64,000 nucleotides of DNA from a bacterium (GCA_017629215.1 JAGBXP010000009.1:1-64000), one strand, 5' to 3'; positions 46,893-56,443 are shown, counted from the stretch's first letter. The notes: generated by a model from the letters alone, not told the origin. Program-made: numbers and translations.

Positions 46893-47141
46893 CTGATTAG
46901 AGGTGCAACACCTTGGAAATAAAATGGAAAAGGACGCTCAAGGTGCTTATAAAAAATATAAACTATTAAAATGAAACATTGTACATGTAAGTTGATTTCT
47001 TTAAAAGGCAATTATTCAAACATTTAATTATCATTATATTTTTTATAAATAATATGTTTGACATGTTCATATTTTTGTTATCTAATTAAGTGGTAAATAT
47101 ATTTATAGAGCTATGTATTAGCTTGTTGGGGAAGGGATTTA
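46893..47141 (+). promoter_or_regulatory. Long smc leader with alternative hairpins
   Basis: No ORF is seen here. AGGTG (46901-46905) can pair with CACCT (46909-46913) in a tight hairpin, or CACCTTG (46909-46915) can pair with CAAGGTG (46939-46945). The two folds exclude each other. The start AGAGGTGC superficially resembles a lysine riboswitch, but the rest does not fit. The remaining 46950-47141 is AT-rich with no clear structure. A separate small RNA is another possibility. Confidence 0.4.
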
Positions 47142-50100
47142 ATGTACATAAAGCAACTCGAAGTTGATAACTTTAAGTCGTTTGCAAATAAAGTCGAAAT
47201 ACCAATGTTAAAAGGGTTTACGACGATTTCAGGACCAAACGGCTCAGGGAAAAGTAATATTATTGACAGTATTTTATTTGCTCTAGGGCTTTCTACTTCA
47301 AGAACTTTGCGTGCAGAAAAATTATTTCATCTAATATCAACCTATAATAAAAGAAATGAAGCATTTGTAAAAGTTACGTTTGGCGAAGCTGGAGAGGATG
47401 GTTCAGCTGAAGAATTTTCTGTTGCAAGAAGGATTAGGAAGTCATCATCTGGTTTTAATAGTATTTACTACCTTGATGATAAAGTTGTAACCCTTTCAGA
47501 TATTCATGCAAAACTTGAAAAATATAACATTACTCCAAATAGTTATAATGTCATGATGCAAGGTGATGTAATGAGTATTACAAATTGCACACCAAATGAG
47601 CGTCGTAAAATTATTGATGAAATTGCAGGTGTTGCAGATTTTGACAGAAGAATAGATCAGGCGACTAATGAGTTAGAAACTGTAGAAAAGCGTGTTATTA
47701 ATTCTACATTAATATTGAACGAGGTAAATACTCGTTTAGAGCAATTGAATGAAGAACGTGAAGTTGCATTAAAATATCAAAAATTAAGGGATGAAAAAAC
47801 AGGATTAGAAAGTCAAATAAATACTGTTAGGTTTTTCGATATAAAGAGAAATCTTGAAAAAGCGCATGAAAATATCTTAGAATTCACTAAAAAGAAAAAA
47901 GAAGAAGAGATGAAATCTAAAGATATTGAAGAGCGTCTTAAGCTTATTCGAGAAAAGTATGATGAGATTTCGGCAACAATAAAAGAAAAAGGAGAAGCTC
48001 ATCAGATTGAGTTAAAACAAAAGGCAGAAGAAATTAAAGGTGCTATTTCAAGGAAAGAGTCCTCAATAAACTATGCAGATAAACAAATTCAAGATAATTT
48101 AAAAACTATTGAAAATACAAAAAATGGAATTGAAATTCAACAAGACAAGATTAAAGAAGCTGAATTGAAAATTTCTTTAACACAGGACAACATTAAGGGT
48201 ATTGAGGCGAATATAGATGAACAAAAGAAAATTCTTCATAAAATCCTTGAGGATATGTCTGGTTTAAATGAAACAGCAGAAAAACATATTGAAAAAAGAA
48301 ATAATTTAAGAAAAGAGCTTGAAGCAGAGCAAGATAAAGAAACTAAGCTTATACAAAGGCAAGCTCCCCTTGAAGCAGAGCTTTCTTCTAAAAAGAAACA
48401 GTTAGAAGATGCAAAATTAAAATTAGTTGAGCTTGAAGAATTTAAGGCAAATTTTTCAGAAACAAAAGCTTCTAAGGAAATGATGATTGAGCAGTTGGGT
48501 AAAGAACTTGACGATTTCAAGATTATTCTTAAAAACACTTTAGATGAGTTGGATAAAACTAAAAACGAAATTGCAGATATGGATTATGACCTTCAGGCAT
48601 CACGTAAGAAGATTTATATGCTTGAGGCGACTAAACAAGCAAATGAAGAAGCAAATCTTGGTAGAGCAGTTGATACCATTGTAAACGCAAACATTAGAGG
48701 AGTTCACGCTCCCTTAATGAAATTAGGAAGTGTTGATGAAGAATATTCAACTGCTATGGAAGTAGCTTTTGGAGCGAGAATGTCGCATATAGTTGTTGAT
48801 GACGAGCATGTTGCATCAACTTGTATTGAGCTTTTGAAATCATCAAATGCAGGTCGTGCAACTTTTATTCCTTTGAATAAAATTGTTAAATGCCCTAAGA
48901 GTTTAAATTTACCGAAAGAAAAAGGTGTAATAGATTACGCAATTAATTTGGTTGATTTTGATGATGAGTATTTGAATGCATTTTATTATGCTGTAGGCGA
49001 AACTCTTGTTGTTGAAGATAGAAGTGTTGCTAATAGATTAATCGGAAAATATAGGATGGTTACTCTTTCTGGTGATTTGTTTGAGAAATCAGGTTCAATT
49101 ACTGGTGGTGCAATTCGTAAATCTGGGTTGAAATTCGCTCAAAACTCTGATTCGGAAATTGATATTTTTAAGGCTCGTTTAAAAGAAATGGAGTCAAAAT
49201 ATGCAACATTGATATCTAAACGCTCTAGTTTAGAAGCAAAAATGGAAGATGTGAGGAGTAAATATTCATCTTCTACAACAGAATTTAATAAGGCAAAGCT
49301 TGAGTTAACAACTTTAGAGACAAGTTTCTTAAAAACAGAAACTGAAATCAAAGAAAGACAAGAGTTTGTTACTATTATAGAACCAGAAATTACAAGTATT
49401 GAAAAAAATCTTGATAAAATTGAGGAACAACATATTGAAATTTCAGAAAAGATGATGACGTTTCAAACTGCAATCGAAGAAGTTGAAAAACTTATGAACG
49501 ATACAGATTTGAAGGATTTAAAAGAAAAAACTGCTGGTGTTGAAGCTGAGATAAAAAGATATGAAAAACAAATGGCAGATGCTAATAATGACATAAATGG
49601 TTTGCATCAAAGAATAGATTTTATCAATACAACGATTCAGAGTCATAAAGAAACAATAGAACGTTCTTTGAATAACAATAAAGAGCTTGAGCTTGATAAG
49701 GCTAAGTTTGCAGAAGAAATCAAAGGTTTAAATTCTGAATTAGAGGTGCTTGATGAGCAGATTAAAGTAATTACAGAAAAATTAGGTGAATTATTAGCTC
49801 AGCGAGATGGAATTAATAAGGATTTAGTTGATTTAGAAACTCAAAAGAATTTGAAGCTTTCTGATATAGAAAAAATTGGAGAACAGATTGAATCATTTAA
49901 AGCTCGAAGAAGAGAGCTTGAGCCTCAATTAGATGAAACTCGTGCAACATTAACAGAAGCAGGAGTAAACATAAATGAATTACCTCCTGTTGAAATGTCA
50001 ATTGATGAAATTAATGCAAAGATCCAAAGACTTCAGCGTCGAATGGACGAATTAGGAGCCGTAAATATGCGTGCGCTAGAAGATTATGATAGAGTATTTG

Positions 50101-50645
50101 CACGTCAACAAGAGCTTCAAGGACAAATTGAAACTTTAAGTACAGAACGAGCTCAAATATTAGAAAGAATGAAAGGTTATGAGGATCTCAAAAAGGAAAC
50201 TTTCTTAAAGACCTATAATGCTATTAGTGAACAGTTTAAAGATATTTTCCATAAGCTTTCAGATGGGGAAGGGACTTTGATTTTAGAAAATGAAGAAAAC
50301 CCATTTGCAGGTGGTTTGGATATTGAAGCTCAGCCAAGAGATAAGAAAAAACAACGTCTTGCAGGGATGTCTGGAGGAGAAAAGGCTCTTACAGCGTTAT
50401 CTTTTGTATTTGCAATCCAAAGATACATGCCGGCTCCTTTCTATGCTTTTGACGAAGTTGATGCAAGCTTAGATGGTATAAATGTTGAAAAATTAGCTCA
50501 CATTGTTCAATCACAAGCTGAAACAACACAATTTATAGTTGTAAGCCATAGAAAACCAATGATTGAGTCTGCAAACAGAACAATTGGGGTTACACAAAAA
50601 GAAAAAGGTATCTCCAAAGTAACTGGGGTAAAACTAAGAGATTAG
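47142..50645 (+). CDS. smc: Chromosome partition protein SMC
   Basis: 1167 residues, full length. Walker A GPNGSGKSN at 31-39; coiled coils at about 165-500 and 670-1000; flexible hinge between (about 505-660, GVHAPLMKLGSVDEEYSTAMEVAFG); ABC signature and Walker B near 1070-1110 (LAGMSGGEKALTALSF; FYAFDEVDASLDG). It forms the condensin ring with ScpA and ScpB, encoded 500 bases downstream in what looks like one transcript. No strong Shine-Dalgarno beyond GGGGAAGGG. Confidence 0.97.
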   Translation: MYIKQLEVDNFKSFANKVEIPMLKGFTTISGPNGSGKSNIIDSILFALGLSTSRTLRAEKLFHLISTYNKRNEAFVKVTFGEAGEDGSAEEFSVARRIRKSSSGFNSIYYLDDKVVTLSDIHAKLEKYNITPNSYNVMMQGDVMSITNCTPNERRKIIDEIAGVADFDRRIDQATNELETVEKRVINSTLILNEVNTRLEQLNEEREVALKYQKLRDEKTGLESQINTVRFFDIKRNLEKAHENILEFTKKKKEEEMKSKDIEERLKLIREKYDEISATIKEKGEAHQIELKQKAEEIKGAISRKESSINYADKQIQDNLKTIENTKNGIEIQQDKIKEAELKISLTQDNIKGIEANIDEQKKILHKILEDMSGLNETAEKHIEKRNNLRKELEAEQDKETKLIQRQAPLEAELSSKKKQLEDAKLKLVELEEFKANFSETKASKEMMIEQLGKELDDFKIILKNTLDELDKTKNEIADMDYDLQASRKKIYMLEATKQANEEANLGRAVDTIVNANIRGVHAPLMKLGSVDEEYSTAMEVAFGARMSHIVVDDEHVASTCIELLKSSNAGRATFIPLNKIVKCPKSLNLPKEKGVIDYAINLVDFDDEYLNAFYYAVGETLVVEDRSVANRLIGKYRMVTLSGDLFEKSGSITGGAIRKSGLKFAQNSDSEIDIFKARLKEMESKYATLISKRSSLEAKMEDVRSKYSSSTTEFNKAKLELTTLETSFLKTETEIKERQEFVTIIEPEITSIEKNLDKIEEQHIEISEKMMTFQTAIEEVEKLMNDTDLKDLKEKTAGVEAEIKRYEKQMADANNDINGLHQRIDFINTTIQSHKETIERSLNNNKELELDKAKFAEEIKGLNSELEVLDEQIKVITEKLGELLAQRDGINKDLVDLETQKNLKLSDIEKIGEQIESFKARRRELEPQLDETRATLTEAGVNINELPPVEMSIDEINAKIQRLQRRMDELGAVNMRALEDYDRVFARQQELQGQIETLSTERAQILERMKGYEDLKKETFLKTYNAISEQFKDIFHKLSDGEGTLILENEENPFAGGLDIEAQPRDKKKQRLAGMSGGEKALTALSFVFAIQRYMPAPFYAFDEVDASLDGINVEKLAHIVQSQAETTQFIVVSHRKPMIESANRTIGVTQKEKGISKVTGVKLRD

Positions 50646-50654
50646 GTAGGGGAA

Positions 50655-51044
50655 ATGTATATAAGTCCAGTTAATAATAGCCTTAATATAAATTCAAAAG
50701 CAAATTTTTCTTTAATTGCTGAAAAGAGTTTGTTACCTAAAAATGCCTCAAAATTATTAAAACAAAAAGCAGAATCTATTGGCACAAAAGATGATTTAAT
50801 AAGTATCGCAATTATGCCCAAAATGTTTTTAGTAGAAAAAGGAAGTAGTTATCAAATTGGTGAGAAATATTTAGGTGGTTGGCATACTAAAATCTGCTTA
50901 ACTCATGTTCTAAAAGGTATAAAATCGATTAGAGATGAAGGAAATATAATAATAGAAGGAAGTCATAAGGAACGCCAAAAGAAAACTTTTGAATTCATTA
51001 ATAATTACTTAGATGGTTTAAAAGAGGAATACAATAAAGTATAA
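50655..51044 (+). CDS. 129-residue protein inserted between smc and scpA
   Basis: Not recognised. The ATG at 50655 follows TAGGGG, nine bases after the smc stop, so it is almost certainly co-transcribed. The N-terminus is polar and beta-like (SPVNNSLNINSKANFS), like other lineage-specific proteins here. The middle is mixed (IAIMPKMFLVEKGSSYQIG), and the end is helical and charged. No signal peptide or membrane segment. Its place within the condensin cluster suggests, but does not show, a link to chromosome segregation. Confidence 0.7.
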   Translation: MYISPVNNSLNINSKANFSLIAEKSLLPKNASKLLKQKAESIGTKDDLISIAIMPKMFLVEKGSSYQIGEKYLGGWHTKICLTHVLKGIKSIRDEGNIIIEGSHKERQKKTFEFINNYLDGLKEEYNKV

Positions 51045-51149
51045 ATTTTCAATAGTGAGATTCCTCAAAACAGAGGAGTAAAACTCAAAAAAAATAAGAT
51101 AATATAAATGGTAGATTGGATAAGTAATCCGACAAAAAATGAGTAGGAT

Positions 51150-52070
51150 ATGGCAGTAAATAATATAGATAGTTTTAATAAGAGTATAGCAGGGGTTCAA
51201 CCCTCACAACAACTTGCACCTAATGCAGAAGTGGACGGTATTGAAATTCTTGTAAATATGGCAAAGCAAGGTAAAATAGATCCTTGGAATGTTGATATTG
51301 TTGAAGTAACAGATAAATATTTAACACACTTGTTCCAAACTAAGGCTCAGAATTTAAGATTAACAGGACGCACGCTTTTATTTGCTGCAATATTATTAAA
51401 ATTGAAATCTAATGTACTAGAAGGTATTGACGTTTTAGACTTTGAACCTCAGCAAGAAATTGATGAGTTAGAATATTCTGATGAGATTTTAGATTATTCC
51501 GAAGAATATATTCCAACAAATAATATTATTTCTATTGATGAAGTTCTTCAACGTCGTACAAGTGTACGTTTAAATCATAATCGTGTTGTAACATTGAGAG
51601 ACTTGATTCGTCAATTAGAATTTTATGAAATGCTTGATAAAAAAGCTTCTTTAAAGAATGCTCATGAACGTGCTAAACGCAGAGTTCAAAACTATGCAAG
51701 ATTATCTCCTGATGATATTATTAATCTTGCTCATGATGAATATATTGAGAACGGTGTACAAAGATTAAGAGCTAATTTAGAAGAGATATTGAACCGTCAA
51801 GACAGAATAGAACTAACAGAATTAACTTTATTAGGGATGGATAGAGTAAATGCTTACATTTCGCTTTTATTCTTAACTGTAGATAGTGATTATGATTTAA
51901 TGCAGGATGAATTTTATGGCGATTTATATGTCGTCAGATATGATGGAGTAGGGGGAAATGAAGAGGCAGAGTTTGCTTCTGAGGATAGCGAAGATAATAT
52001 TTTTGATGCGATAAATAATGTTACAGGTATTTTAAAAAAGGAGGCTGTAGATGGAACAATTGAAGTCTAG
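51150..52070 (+). CDS. scpA: Segregation and condensation protein A
   Basis: 306 residues. After about 25 variable residues the kleisin motif EILVNMAKQGKIDPWNVDIVEVTDKYL is clear; the C-terminal winged helix follows at about 190-270, then an acidic tail of about 40 residues unusual in length. ScpA bridges the SMC heads. It shares 20 bases with scpB at its end. A small GGAT/ATCC hairpin lies just upstream. Confidence 0.94.
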   Translation: MAVNNIDSFNKSIAGVQPSQQLAPNAEVDGIEILVNMAKQGKIDPWNVDIVEVTDKYLTHLFQTKAQNLRLTGRTLLFAAILLKLKSNVLEGIDVLDFEPQQEIDELEYSDEILDYSEEYIPTNNIISIDEVLQRRTSVRLNHNRVVTLRDLIRQLEFYEMLDKKASLKNAHERAKRRVQNYARLSPDDIINLAHDEYIENGVQRLRANLEEILNRQDRIELTELTLLGMDRVNAYISLLFLTVDSDYDLMQDEFYGDLYVVRYDGVGGNEEAEFASEDSEDNIFDAINNVTGILKKEAVDGTIEV

Positions 52071-52617
52071 AATAGAAGCTGTCCTCTTTGTAACTGCAAA
52101 AGTCTTGCAAATAAATGATATTGCAGAAATTCTTGGTGAAGAACCTGATGTTGTAGAAGAAGCTCTTTTAGAATTAATTATGGATTATGCTTCTCGTGAA
52201 GGTGCTTTAGAGATAGATGACGAAAATGGGTATATTTTACAAGTAAAACAAGACCATTTAGATATTGTAGAAAAACTTTGTCCTGTTGAATTACGACCAC
52301 CTGTTTTGAAAACTTTAACAGTTATTGCTTTAAAAGAGCCAATTAGACAGTCTTTATTAAAAGATTTGCGTGGCTCAAATGCTTATGAACATGTTGCAGA
52401 ATTACTAGAAAAAGGTTTGATATCTCGTCATAAGGATAAGAATGGTCGTTCATTTAATATAAAAACAACTTCAAAATTCAATGAATATTTTAAATTAAAA
52501 GGCGATGTAAAGTCGCTTGTTAAAACGTTGAATATTGATGCTGGAGTTAAGGATGATAATGATGAAACTCAAGTTGATATAGCTTTAAAGCTTGCAGGAA
52601 CAGAGGATGAAGAATAA
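52051..52617 (+). CDS. scpB: Segregation and condensation protein B
   Basis: 188 residues with two winged-helix domains (about 5-75 and 85-155): LKSRIEAVLFVTAKVLQINDIAEIL and TLTVIALKEPIRQSLLKDLRG. ScpB dimerises and binds ScpA. AAAAGGAGG lies 8 bases before its ATG, inside scpA. The metalloprotease/TPR gene starts within its last codons. Confidence 0.94.
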   Translation: MEQLKSRIEAVLFVTAKVLQINDIAEILGEEPDVVEEALLELIMDYASREGALEIDDENGYILQVKQDHLDIVEKLCPVELRPPVLKTLTVIALKEPIRQSLLKDLRGSNAYEHVAELLEKGLISRHKDKNGRSFNIKTTSKFNEYFKLKGDVKSLVKTLNIDAGVKDDNDETQVDIALKLAGTEDEE

Positions 52618-54076
52618 ACTTAATTTGACACTAGCTTTTGTTTTATGTTTTGTATTAATTATAATCAACATTTTACGTTCAAACCAAGATAAAATATTTG
52701 TACTATTTGCAGAGTATTATTTTAAAAATAATAATATTCCAAAAGCTCAAGAGTTTTATGAAAAAGCGTTTGATTTAGGCTTGTCGAGTAGTCGTCATAG
52801 AGATGCTTATATTAATATTATAATAAATTCCCCTCTTACAATTGAGGCTCAAGAAAAATTGATTAAATTTTTAGAATACCCTCAAGACGACGTAGCAAGG
52901 TTAAAGGCTGTATATTTTATTTCTGATTTAAAAAAAGAAATTCATAGGAAATATCCAAATAACTTTATTACTAATGCAGTGTTTAATCAGAAAATAATTC
53001 ATTGGGGTAGCTTGCCTATTACATATTGTTTTGAAAATCAAGAGAAAACTCCAAGATTTTATATTGATGAGATTGAAAAAGCTTTTACTGAATGGGGAAA
53101 TGCTCTTGAGAATAAAATTTTGTTTGCAGAGACGGATAATAATCCAAATATAATTATAAAATTTGACGAGAATAATCCTGCTAATCCTGAAAATAAAAAA
53201 TATGTAGTAGCGTATACATCACCAGATATAAATTTGGATGAGCTTAAAAATATGGAAATAGTATTTTATTTAAAAGATCCAAATGACACATATTTTACTG
53301 GAAATCAAATATATAATACTGCTTTGCATGAGATAGCTCATGCGTTAGGTTTCATGGGACATAGTGATGACAAGGCAAATGTAATGTATCTTTCAAAAGA
53401 TTCGATAACAGAATTTAATGATGCAAGGGAAGTGTTAACAGAGGCTGATATTAACACTATAAAGCTTTTGTATAAGATAAAACCACAAATAACAAATGCT
53501 ATGAATATAAAATCAGAGTATATCCCAAGTCTTGTTTTAGGGTCAAAAAAAGAGATTTGTAATGAAAAGATTGAAGAAGCTCAACTTTATATAAAAAAAG
53601 CTCCAAAACTTCCTGCTGGATATATTAGCTTAGCAGAAGAGTACGTTGCAATCAAAGATTATACAAAAGCTATAAAGTGCTTAGAAAAAGCTTTGAAATT
53701 AGCTGATACAGATGACATAAGAGCTATGGTTTATTATAATTTAGCAGTGGTAAATTATTATATTGATTTTTTAGATAATGCTAAAGAATATTTAGAAAAG
53801 TCAATGCATATAAAAGATACAGAAGAAAAACATTATTTATTAGGTGAAATTTATTATAAAGATGGAAATTTTAAAAAATCAATAGAAGAATATTCAAAGT
53901 TGTTTAATAAAAATCCTCAAAATATAGATTATACGATAGCTTTAGTAAATACCTATGTGATTAATAGGGATTATTTAAGAGCTAGAAAGGTTTTAAAAAT
54001 ATTTTTTACAAATGTTCCATCAGAAAAAGGAAATCCAAGATTTAAACCTTATGGAATTTTACTAAAAGGTCTTTAA
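52607..54076 (+). CDS. Membrane-anchored matrixin-like metalloprotease with TPRs
   Basis: 489 residues from the ATG at 52607; an earlier TTG at 52592 is possible. A hydrophobic helix at about 6-22 anchors or exports it. A TPR-like helix pair follows (30-60), then a zinc protease domain (about 125-295) with HEIAHALGFMGH near residue 241 and a Met-turn (NVMYLS) after it, as in metzincins of the M10/matrixin type. The C-terminal part (320-480) has four or so TPRs. It overlaps scpB by 11 bases, an odd companion for condensin genes. Confidence 0.82.
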   Translation: MKNKLNLTLAFVLCFVLIIINILRSNQDKIFVLFAEYYFKNNNIPKAQEFYEKAFDLGLSSSRHRDAYINIIINSPLTIEAQEKLIKFLEYPQDDVARLKAVYFISDLKKEIHRKYPNNFITNAVFNQKIIHWGSLPITYCFENQEKTPRFYIDEIEKAFTEWGNALENKILFAETDNNPNIIIKFDENNPANPENKKYVVAYTSPDINLDELKNMEIVFYLKDPNDTYFTGNQIYNTALHEIAHALGFMGHSDDKANVMYLSKDSITEFNDAREVLTEADINTIKLLYKIKPQITNAMNIKSEYIPSLVLGSKKEICNEKIEEAQLYIKKAPKLPAGYISLAEEYVAIKDYTKAIKCLEKALKLADTDDIRAMVYYNLAVVNYYIDFLDNAKEYLEKSMHIKDTEEKHYLLGEIYYKDGNFKKSIEEYSKLFNKNPQNIDYTIALVNTYVINRDYLRARKVLKIFFTNVPSEKGNPRFKPYGILLKGL

Positions 54077-54260
54077 GAAATATTATAATAATAAATAAGT
54101 TTTGTGAAGCTTATTACTTGCCTTTAGAACATGTTTGTTATACGATTTTAGACGGTTACACTAGCTTGATAGGTCAAACCCTAGTTGAAAAGCCTAAATA
54201 GCTTTCAATGGAGCAGTATAGCCCGTAGTAAAGTACAAGTAAAGTTAAAGGAGACAAAAG
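54077..54260 (+). promoter_or_regulatory. rpsB leader region
   Basis: 184 bases without an ORF. It can form ACTAG...CTAGT and a TTGAAAAGC...GCTTTCAA hairpin before AAAGGAG. In other bacteria S2 represses its own rpsB-tsf leader; here this is inference from position and fold only. Confidence 0.35.
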
Positions 54261-55019
54261 ATGTCAACAGCATCACTAATCGAATTATTGGAAGCAGGCG
54301 TTCATTTCGGACACCAAACACAACACTGGAACCCTAAGATGAAACCGTATATTTACGGAGCTAGAAATGGAATTTATATTCTTGATTTAAGAAAAACATC
54401 TGATTTATTAGATTCTGCTTATGAAGCAGTAAGAGAATATGCAGCAAAAGGTAGAAACGTACTTTTTGTAGGTACTAAAAAACAAGCTGCAGAAGTTGTT
54501 GCAGAAGAAGCAAAAAGAGTAGGCGCATACTACATTAATAGAAGATGGTTAGGTGGTATGTTAACTAACTTTGAAACAATCAGAGGTAGAGTTAATAAAT
54601 TAAGAGAACTTGAAGAATTTATGGCTTCAGGACACGCTGAAAAATTACCTAAAAAAGAACAAGCTCAATTAAACAGACAACTTTCAAAATTAAGCAAAAC
54701 TTTAGGTGGTATTAAGGAAATGCGTGGTCTACCAGATATTATCTTTGTTGTTGACCAAGCAAAAGAAGATATTGCTATAGCAGAAGCTAATAAATTAAAT
54801 ATTCCTGTTATTTGTTTAGCAGATACTAATGCAAATCCAGATGGTATCAATTATGTAATTCCTGGTAACGATGATGCTATTAGATCAATCAAATTAATCA
54901 CTTCAAAACTTGCTGATGCAGTAGCAGAAGGTAAAACTTTAAAAGCTAATAATGCTACATCTAAGAAATTAGAATCAATCACAGCAGCAGATGCAGGTGT
55001 TGAAGTAGCTACAGTATAA
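54261..55019 (+). CDS. rpsB: 30S ribosomal protein S2
   Basis: 252 residues. The S2 signatures are plain: [44 protein letters not shown] and [12 protein letters not shown]. It binds the 30S head and is needed for S1 recruitment. AAAGGAG precedes the ATG. tsf follows after 100 bases, the standard pairing. Confidence 0.98.
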   Translation: MSTASLIELLEAGVHFGHQTQHWNPKMKPYIYGARNGIYILDLRKTSDLLDSAYEAVREYAAKGRNVLFVGTKKQAAEVVAEEAKRVGAYYINRRWLGGMLTNFETIRGRVNKLRELEEFMASGHAEKLPKKEQAQLNRQLSKLSKTLGGIKEMRGLPDIIFVVDQAKEDIAIAEANKLNIPVICLADTNANPDGINYVIPGNDDAIRSIKLITSKLADAVAEGKTLKANNATSKKLESITAADAGVEVATV

Positions 55020-55119
55020 TTCGTGAAAAGTTTTTCGTGAAACGTGAATCGAAAATAATCGGTTCACGATTCACAATTCACGACTCTCGTTTATAAATTA
55101 AATAAGGAGATTTTTAATT
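55020..55119 (+). repeat. Short repeats and hairpin between rpsB and tsf
   Basis: The spacer contains several copies of CGTGAA / TTCACG (for example GTGAATCG, then CGGTTCAC, GATTCAC, ATTCACG). They form an imperfect inverted repeat (about 55034-55085) with a loop near AAAATAAT. There is no T-run, so an RNA processing site or attenuating hairpin is more likely than a terminator. Confidence 0.55.
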
Positions 55120-55983
55120 ATGAATATTACAGCAACAATGGTAAAAGAACTTCGTGAAAAGACTGGCGCTGGCATGATGGATGCTAAAAAAGCTTTAGTA
55201 GAAGTAGAAGGCGACATGGACAAAGCGATGGAGCTTTTACGTCAAAAAGGTATAGCTTCAGCTGATAAGAAAATGGGTAGAATAGCTGCTGAAGGTAGAG
55301 TAGGATCTTATGTTTCAGATTCTGTTGGTGCAATGATTGAAGTTAATTGTGAAACAGACTTTGTAGCTAAAAACGAAGAATTTATTGAATTAACAAACAA
55401 TTTAGCAGAATTAGTAGCGACAGCAAACCCAGCTGATGTTGATGCTTTATTAGCTACAGTTTGTCCTAAATGTGGTAAAACTGTAGAAGAAGCTCTTAAA
55501 GAAAAAATTGCTTCAATCGGTGAAAAAATTACTGTAAGAAGATTTGTAAGATATGAAGGCGCAGTTGCTACTTATATTCATGGTGGTAAGATTGGTGTTC
55601 TTCTTTCTACAGACAAAGCTGATGAAGTTGCAGCTAAGGATGTTTGCTTGCATATTGCATCTTCAGCACCAGAATTTGTTTCAAGAGCTGATATCCCAGC
55701 TTCAGTTATTGAAGAAGAAACTAGAATAGAAATGGGTAAAGAAGACCTTGCAAACAAGCCTGAACAAATAAGAGCTAAAATTGTAGAAGGTCGCGTAAAC
55801 AAATTAATGGCTCAAAAATGCTTAATTGAGCAACCATTTGTTAAAAATCCTGACCAAACTATTGAACAATACATTTCTGGAAAATTTGTAATTGCAAAAT
55901 TTGAAAGATTTGTACTTGGTGAAGGACTTGAAAAAAGAAATGAAAACTTCGCTGATGAAGTTATGAGTCAAATCGCTAAGTAA
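55120..55983 (+). CDS. tsf: Elongation factor Ts
   Basis: 287 residues. UBA-like start (VKELREKTGAGMMDAKKAL), the TDFVAKNEEF block that contacts EF-Tu, and a full dimerisation domain. It recycles EF-Tu-GDP. Unusually, a CPKCG motif occurs near residues 114-118 within the first core subdomain, like one half of a zinc knuckle. AAGGAG precedes the ATG and a strong terminator follows. Confidence 0.97.
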   Translation: MNITATMVKELREKTGAGMMDAKKALVEVEGDMDKAMELLRQKGIASADKKMGRIAAEGRVGSYVSDSVGAMIEVNCETDFVAKNEEFIELTNNLAELVATANPADVDALLATVCPKCGKTVEEALKEKIASIGEKITVRRFVRYEGAVATYIHGGKIGVLLSTDKADEVAAKDVCLHIASSAPEFVSRADIPASVIEEETRIEMGKEDLANKPEQIRAKIVEGRVNKLMAQKCLIEQPFVKNPDQTIEQYISGKFVIAKFERFVLGEGLEKRNENFADEVMSQIAK

Positions 55984-56000
55984 GATGTTTTGAATATCTT

Positions 56001-56037
56001 AAAACAAAAAAGAGTTCTTTGAACTCTTTTTTGTTTT
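56001..56037 (+). terminator. Terminator after tsf
   Basis: AAAACAAAAAAGAGTTC (56001-56017), a three-base loop and the complementary arm (56021-56037) form a 17-bp stem ending in T-rich sequence; usable in both directions. Confidence 0.92.
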
Positions 56038-56168
56038 AATAAATAATTGTAAATTCTTGACTATAGAATTTGTAAAATTCTATATTTGTGTTATTTTGTT
56101 ATTAGGAAGAGTTTTTAAATTTAACTATCAGATTTGTGAGTATCAGTTGTAAATAAGGGTTTTTATTT

Positions 56169-56426
56169 ATGAGACTAATCAACAGAATGAAAATGTTTGA
56201 GCAAAAATATGTGTTTTTAAGATGGGCGACAGGTGCTGAATATGGGAAAATAACCTATGTCGGCGAAGATTATGTTGAATTTAATATTATTGATGTTGAT
56301 ACAATGGAGTACCGAGAGACTGTTATGATAAATTCACAATTGATATTAGAGGCAGTTTTTGGTGGTGCAGATATTTCTAGGATAATAGCTGAAATTTCAT
56401 CATCTTTACCTGATGCAAATGTATAA
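56169..56426 (+). CDS. Small conserved-looking beta-rich protein
   Basis: 85 residues, not recognised. YVFLRWATGAEYGKITYVGEDYVEF followed by a long strand and a helix (SQLILEAVFGGADISRIIAEI) suggests a small beta barrel of Sm/SH3 type, but this is only a pattern guess. No signal peptide. The ribosome site is weak (AAGGG 10 bases up). The comM-like gene begins 29 bases later from its own -10 box. Confidence 0.65.
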   Translation: MRLINRMKMFEQKYVFLRWATGAEYGKITYVGEDYVEFNIIDVDTMEYRETVMINSQLILEAVFGGADISRIIAEISSSLPDANV

Positions 56427-56443
56427 ATTTATTAATTTTATAT

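Noticed and set aside
46898-46950. Lysine riboswitch suggested by AGAGGTGC and GGAAAAGGACGC
   Set aside because: The remaining conserved helices and junction are absent, and smc is not a lysine-related gene. Kept only as a leader of unknown type.
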